From positions 124,086,897 to 124,150,896 of the forward strand of contig OY740765.1 of the NCBI GenBank assembly GCA_963513935.1: a DNA stretch of 64,000 nucleotides. Direction: 5' to 3'. Position 1 is the first letter of the stretch, and every line of letters starts with the position of its first letter. The translations under genes and the position numbers were made by a program. This stretch comes from Aphrophora alni (taxonomy: Eukaryota; Arthropoda; Insecta; Hemiptera; Aphrophoridae). The notes beneath the pieces were generated by a model. That model saw only the letters and a program-made list of their open reading frames with translations, was not told the DNA's origin and made no database searches. This document shows positions 59,489 through 64,000 of the stretch, in pieces.

Positions 59489-59611
59489 ATCCTGGGAACA
59501 CGGACACTCCGTTCGTTGTTTGAAGGCTGAGCCCTCCAGGACGAACGTTATAACCTCCGAGCTGTCTGTCGGCTGATTCGGATGAAACTCTACCTCATTC
59601 GTTGTCTGAGG
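59489..59611. other. GC-rich island, possible exon (strand uncertain)
   Basis: A 123-bp block with much higher GC than its surroundings. Plus strand: preceded by a pyrimidine tract and cggcag, followed by G and GTATGT, but all three frames contain stops, so it could only be a terminal or untranslated exon. Minus strand: one frame is open for about 50 codons (NEVEFHPNQPTDSSEVITFV, then LEGSAFKQRTECPCSQDLP) to a TAA near 59457, with a possible acceptor ccctcag. No family recognised. Confidence 0.3.
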
Positions 59612-60053
59612 GTATGTGCCTTCTTTCTAATTTCTACCACGTCATTTCCTATACTGAATACTCATATTGAAGCCATTCTGATACCTAAATGATATTACCT
59701 CTATCCTTAGTCTAAACCTAAATCCAGACCTAACAAATGTATTACAGAATAATGAAAATAGTAGTTGGATTATTCACAGTTTCATATAAGGCCAAGGTTG
59801 ATTGATTAGTGAACCAAGAAATGTAGTAATGACATTTCCCTTCAAAATCGAATTAATAATATAACACACTATAAATTATTTTCAAATAATTTATGATTAC
59901 AAAATTGGTTCACTGGCCTGTGAAAATGTGTCTGCGATAGTGTATAAATATATTCACAATCAGTGATAGCGTTAAATATTATAAACATTATAGTGATAGT
60001 GTGATAAACAATATAAATTAAATATCACAAAACTTTCGTTGCTATTTTAAGTA

Positions 60054-60467
<414 letters not shown>

Positions 60468-60647
60468 TAGTCTGTATTGTAGTTAAATTACAACACTTTC
60501 TTATGGTAACATTTATTGAAATTAATTTAGAAATATACCTACGGTACACGTTTTATATGTAGTTTTTATATACCGCATAACTCATAGACTGCCTTTGGAA
60601 TTGCTTCAATAACAAAGAGATAAACTGTGACAAATGCAAATATATAT

Positions 60648-61975
60648 TGTAACGAAAAGGTGCTGGCTAGGGTCAGTGAACAGCAAGTCATCAATTTGAC
60701 AAGAAAAAAAAGAGTTGACAGATCATGGACAAGCTCATACTTCTAAAAAAAACTGAAAGGTAAGGAACTCATTTAGAGATACGTTAGAGTAAGGAAAGGT
60801 CAAGGGACAAAGTTTAAATTAACCAATAGGGAAGGAAGCGTTACTTTCTAAATTCCAGTAAACTTTGAATCCCACCAATGAAAAATAAAGCTGTGGTGTA
60901 ACTGTTGGAAACGAAGAAATTATAAATATAGGTCCGAGAGAAAGAAACAAGGTTGTTCCTCAAGAAGATTTGTATAAGGGTGTTTGTTCTGCGAAGTTTT
61001 TGGTAAAAGGTTGTTCTAATAGATAATTGTTCTTCATAAAGTTCTGTTAAAACATTTATAATAAGTTATAAAATCTTCTGGGAAATTGGTAAACATTTGA
61101 AAGTAATCGCGAAGAATATTAAATTAAAGAAATACGTCGAAAGTGAAGTGTTGAATTTAAACAAATTGCGTCGAGAAGTGAGTTAATTAAAGTTAAAGAA
61201 TACGTCGTAAAGTGACTATAGTCGGCGAAAAGTTAATAGATGAAATATTAGCGTCGAGGATAAGAAGAGCGATTCTGCGAGAAATCAGCCAGACCAAATT
61301 ACAGCTTTGCGAAGACAAAGGAGATTATTGGACGCCAAATCAACATCGAGCTTATCTGCTGGAACAACCACCAAACAACCACGCTTCGGATTGTGAAAGG
61401 ACTTCAAATTCGATAAGTAGACTTTCAAAATTTGTATAAATAATTAACCACCAACAACATTTTGATTCAGTAACTAAAGTTTAAATTGTAGTCACCAAAG
61501 AACCACACGAACGAGAGAGAGATTTTATTTTATTTTAAATCAATCTATAAATAAAACAAGCTAGCCAGGGCAGTAAATTAATTAAATTAGACACATAATT
61601 ACTATCATAAATTAAATTAAAGAAATTACAGTAAAATTAAATTCGTTATAAATAAATCATACTAATAACAATTTTGATACACTCTTTGTTTCTTTTCTAA
61701 TTGTTAAGGAAGCATTGTATAATCTTATAAGATTGTGTTTAATTGTCATTGTGATTATTTTCATGTATTATCATTTGCTTATGTTAAGAAATATTGCAGT
61801 TATTTCATTTGTTAGATTAAGGAATTAGACTATTCCTATAATTAAATAAGTGCATCCTTAGCAAATAAAAATAAAATTTAAATTAATTGTAAAAAATTAT
61901 TTTAATAATTTAAAAAAAGAGAGATTGTAACAATAAAAATTCATTTGCATTAAAAAGTCGTGTGTCTTTGTTATA
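60648..61975 (+). repeat. 5' LTR of a Gypsy-like element
   Basis: Begins TGTAACGAAAAGG and ends TTGTTATA, giving short inverted ends (TGTAAC/GTTATA). A TATA-like attataaata lies at about 60919 and a polyadenylation signal aataaa at 61932. It is followed two bases later by a primer-binding site. Length about 1.33 kb. No second LTR occurs in the window. Confidence 0.72.
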
Positions 61976-61977
61976 AA

Positions 61978-61994
61978 TGGCGACCCAACGGGTG
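61978..61994 (+). promoter_or_regulatory. Primer-binding site of the Gypsy-like element
   Basis: TGGCGACCCAACGGGTG directly after the LTR. TGGCGACC is a common arginine-tRNA-type primer site start in insect Gypsy elements; exact tRNA unassigned. Confidence 0.55.
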
Positions 61995-62079
61995 TGGCTA
62001 TAATTAAATAAATTAAATTAAATTAAATTAATTACATTTATAAAGTTGGTGTTATAGACATAAGAAGTTATATAAATTA

Positions 62080-62965
62080 ATGAATAGGAAAAGTACTAAT
62101 TTAGTAATAAGTCAAGTAAATTTAAAAAGAAGTGCTAGATTAAGAAATAAAATTAATAATAATTCAAAAATGGCTAATATTGATCAAGTAGAATTAGGGG
62201 AAAGCGTAGAAGAATTTAATCAGCTAGGTGTAGATGGGGTTTTGGATAGGGAAATAGAATCCGATTACGGGGAACATGTAATAATAAATAACTAACAAAC
62301 AGTAGGTTTAATAATGAAAATGATCAATATGTCAGCGTGTTGGGGACAGAGTCTAGTTTCAGTATAGAGTAAATGCTTAGATAGATGATGGAACAGAGCG
62401 CGAAGGATAGGAAAGATCAAGGTGGAAATATTAAAGCCCTAATTGAATCCAATAAGAAAGACCAGGAAGAGAATCTTAAAGCCCTAATAGAATCAAATAA
62501 GAAAGAAATAATAGGATCCATTGATAATACATTTCAGGAAATTAATAATAAAATTGAAGAACAGGATAAGAAACTTGAATGTATTAGGGAAGAAATTAAA
62601 TTATCCAATAAAGGAGTAGGGGAGGAGACTAAAACTGTAGAAGTTCGGATAGAGGAAAAGATTGACAGATATAAAAGGGAAACTAATGCAGAAATTTTAA
62701 GATTAGAAAATAGGGCAACACATATAGAAACAAATTTGAAGGAGTTCAAGGACAAAAGCGACAGTAGTTATGAAGATATCCGAAATAAAATGTCAGAAAC
62801 AAATGGACAGGTAAAGGTTAATGTTGTAAAAACGGCAGAACTTCAAGAGAAAGTGACAGAGGTCAATGCTCGGTTGAATAGAATAAAAAGAGTGGACATG
62901 GACGACATGGTCACCCATGAGCTGGAAACAAGAAACATAAGCTTCACGGGTAAGGAGAGATTCCT
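62080..62965 (+). pseudogene. gag N-terminal region (coiled coil) of the Gypsy-like element, broken
   Basis: Starts MNRKSTNLVISQVNLKRSAR 86 bp after the primer-binding site. It is basic at first, then acidic. After a stop at 62293-62295 and two more stops before 62385, a long Glu/Lys-rich coiled coil follows, with a near-duplicate ALIESNKKDQEENLKALIESN (shortened), IREEIKLSNKG, RLENRATHIETNLKEFKDKS. This coiled-coil-rich N-terminus before the capsid is typical of a Gypsy lineage in insects. Coding resemblance ends near 62955, where repeat sequence takes over, so capsid, protease and polymerase are missing. Confidence 0.65.
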
Positions 62966-63150
62966 ATCCAAATTTTGTAAAATCACCGCATTTTCCAATA
63001 TGGCTGCCAACCTAATTGATAAAAATATTTGTGTTAGAAAGTGTATATGTAAAACATTTTTATACTCGGGAATTTTTTAATAAACCCAACCATTTAGAAT
63101 CTAATGTTTATAAAAGGATTGGAAATGTATTATTTACTTGATTTTTAATA
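62966..63150. repeat. Possible third foldback repeat fragment
   Basis: The segment attttgtaaaatcaccgcatt, ccaatatggctgcc and later ataaacccaa.cattta is similar to 490-620 (cccgcatt, ccaatatggaggcc, taaacccacta). It directly follows the gag remnant, so it may have truncated it. Similarity is short. Confidence 0.4.
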
Positions 63151-64000
63151 ACATAATTTAATAAAATACACTTCTATCGATTCAAATAGACAGTGTATAA
63201 TATTGTGTAATAAATTGTATTTTTTACCACAAATTGTAGAGTTAATTGTAAACAATAAATAATCCATATATTGCAACGAGATAGGTTATTTAGATAGGTT
63301 GCAAACGTTTCACAGAGTTGACGCTAGATGGGGGTGCAGAACGTATCGTCAGTTTTTAAGTTAGAATTAATCATAAACAATATATAATACACATATTTTA
63401 TAGTTATTAGTATATCATTTATTGTAAATCTATGTATGTATTGAATTAAGTTAGTGAAATGTTTATTTAAATATTCGAGTTCTGAGAAAAAAATGTTATT
63501 AAACTCGACACTCTCACTGAAATAATACACAGTAGAGTCACTTAGATGTTTTGACGTATTTTTATAGGAAGAATTGAAAAAAGATATATTATTGAATAAT
63601 TTTTGAAATGTTCGGGGTTCCCGGGCATAAAAACAAAACCTATCAATGCCGTAGAAATTATAATTTGTAATTACTCATTTAATTTATATTTAAAGTTAAT
63701 CTTTAGGGATAAAAACCCAACAGGAAGTATATTAATATAACACGGAAAGAATTACATTACAATTGTAGATAATCAATCCATTAAAGGTCTACTATTAACA
63801 CATTGTACAATTGGAAACGCGCTGTATAAAGAGCGTTTCAGAAAGACTTCGTGAAGTTTTTCTAGAATTAAATATAAGGGAAAATCCTTCATATAAACAT
63901 AGGTCCAGAAACACTTTGTTGTTGGTAATTTCTTATGTTTTCAAAAAATAATAATGATAACTAGAAATTGTTAATATTTCGAGTTTTAATTTGGTATACA
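63151..64000. other. AT-rich non-coding sequence
   Basis: No gene, TIR or microsatellite of note was seen up to the window end. Confidence 0.4.

Noticed and set aside
59489..59611. Reading this block as the next exon of the Dpr gene
   Set aside because: The phase-1 continuation from 19353 gives Asp-Pro-Gly then a stop after about 11 codons and does not resemble the second Dpr Ig domain.

Overview
The window looks like an AT-rich, repeat-choked stretch of an arthropod nuclear genome, most likely an insect. The best evidence for host coding sequence is one spliced exon of a Dpr-type immunoglobulin cell-surface protein (19143-19353, + strand) bounded by good splice sites. The transposon set (pogo, Tc1/mariner, hAT, Helitron, Penelope, R1/Jockey-like LINE, long-LTR Gypsy-like elements, MADF-domain remnant) is also typical of insects. 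A second possible host exon, encoding a signal peptide and ending at a strong splice donor, lies on the - strand at 4856-4947. No rRNA, tRNA, CRISPR or bacterial operon structure was recognised.

Layout. 0.4-3.8 kb: a pogo/Tigger-like element (778-3323, TA target duplication, 26-bp TIRs) nested inside an older foldback repeat. 4.9 kb: signal-peptide exon. 5.65-6.42 kb: a MITE with about 100-bp TIRs and a perfect 8-bp target duplication. 6.47-6.52 kb: a minimal type I hammerhead ribozyme motif on the - strand. 11.5-12.9 kb: a truncated Penelope-like element with a GIY-YIG domain and inverted ends. 19.1 kb: Dpr exon. 19.4-20.3 kb: second foldback repeat copy. 21.1-22.4 kb: decayed mariner/Tc1 element. 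22.76-29.20 kb: a full-length but decayed Helitron (OTU protease, HUH Rep, PIF1-type helicase) with recognisable TC and CTAG ends between A and T. 29.3-31.5 kb and 49.7-52.3 kb: two oppositely oriented copies of one long LTR. 32.3-33.6 kb: hAT remnant. 35.6-35.9 kb: LINE fragment. 37.9-41.9 kb: LTR-type element with gag and protease but no visible reverse transcriptase. 42.46-42.50 kb: second hammerhead ribozyme motif (+). 42.56-43.75 kb: second Helitron remnant. 43.8-46.2 kb: decayed LINE. 47.3-53.9 kb: an old large inverted-repeat structure containing a MADF-domain remnant with its own TATA box, split by the long LTR. 54.3-56.3 kb: hAT transposase pseudogene with an intron. 57.9-58.8 kb: direct duplication. 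60.05-60.47 kb: a (CT)n tract. 60.65-62.97 kb: a third LTR element (LTR, primer-binding site, broken gag) ending in another repeat.

Nearly every recognisable coding region other than the two exon candidates is transposon-derived and broken by stops or frameshifts. The window is best read as one or more very long host-gene introns or intergenic space filled by nested insertions. The observations most worth checking are the hammerhead motifs, the isolated host exons, the MADF/palindrome structure, and the gag-protease element lacking a polymerase.
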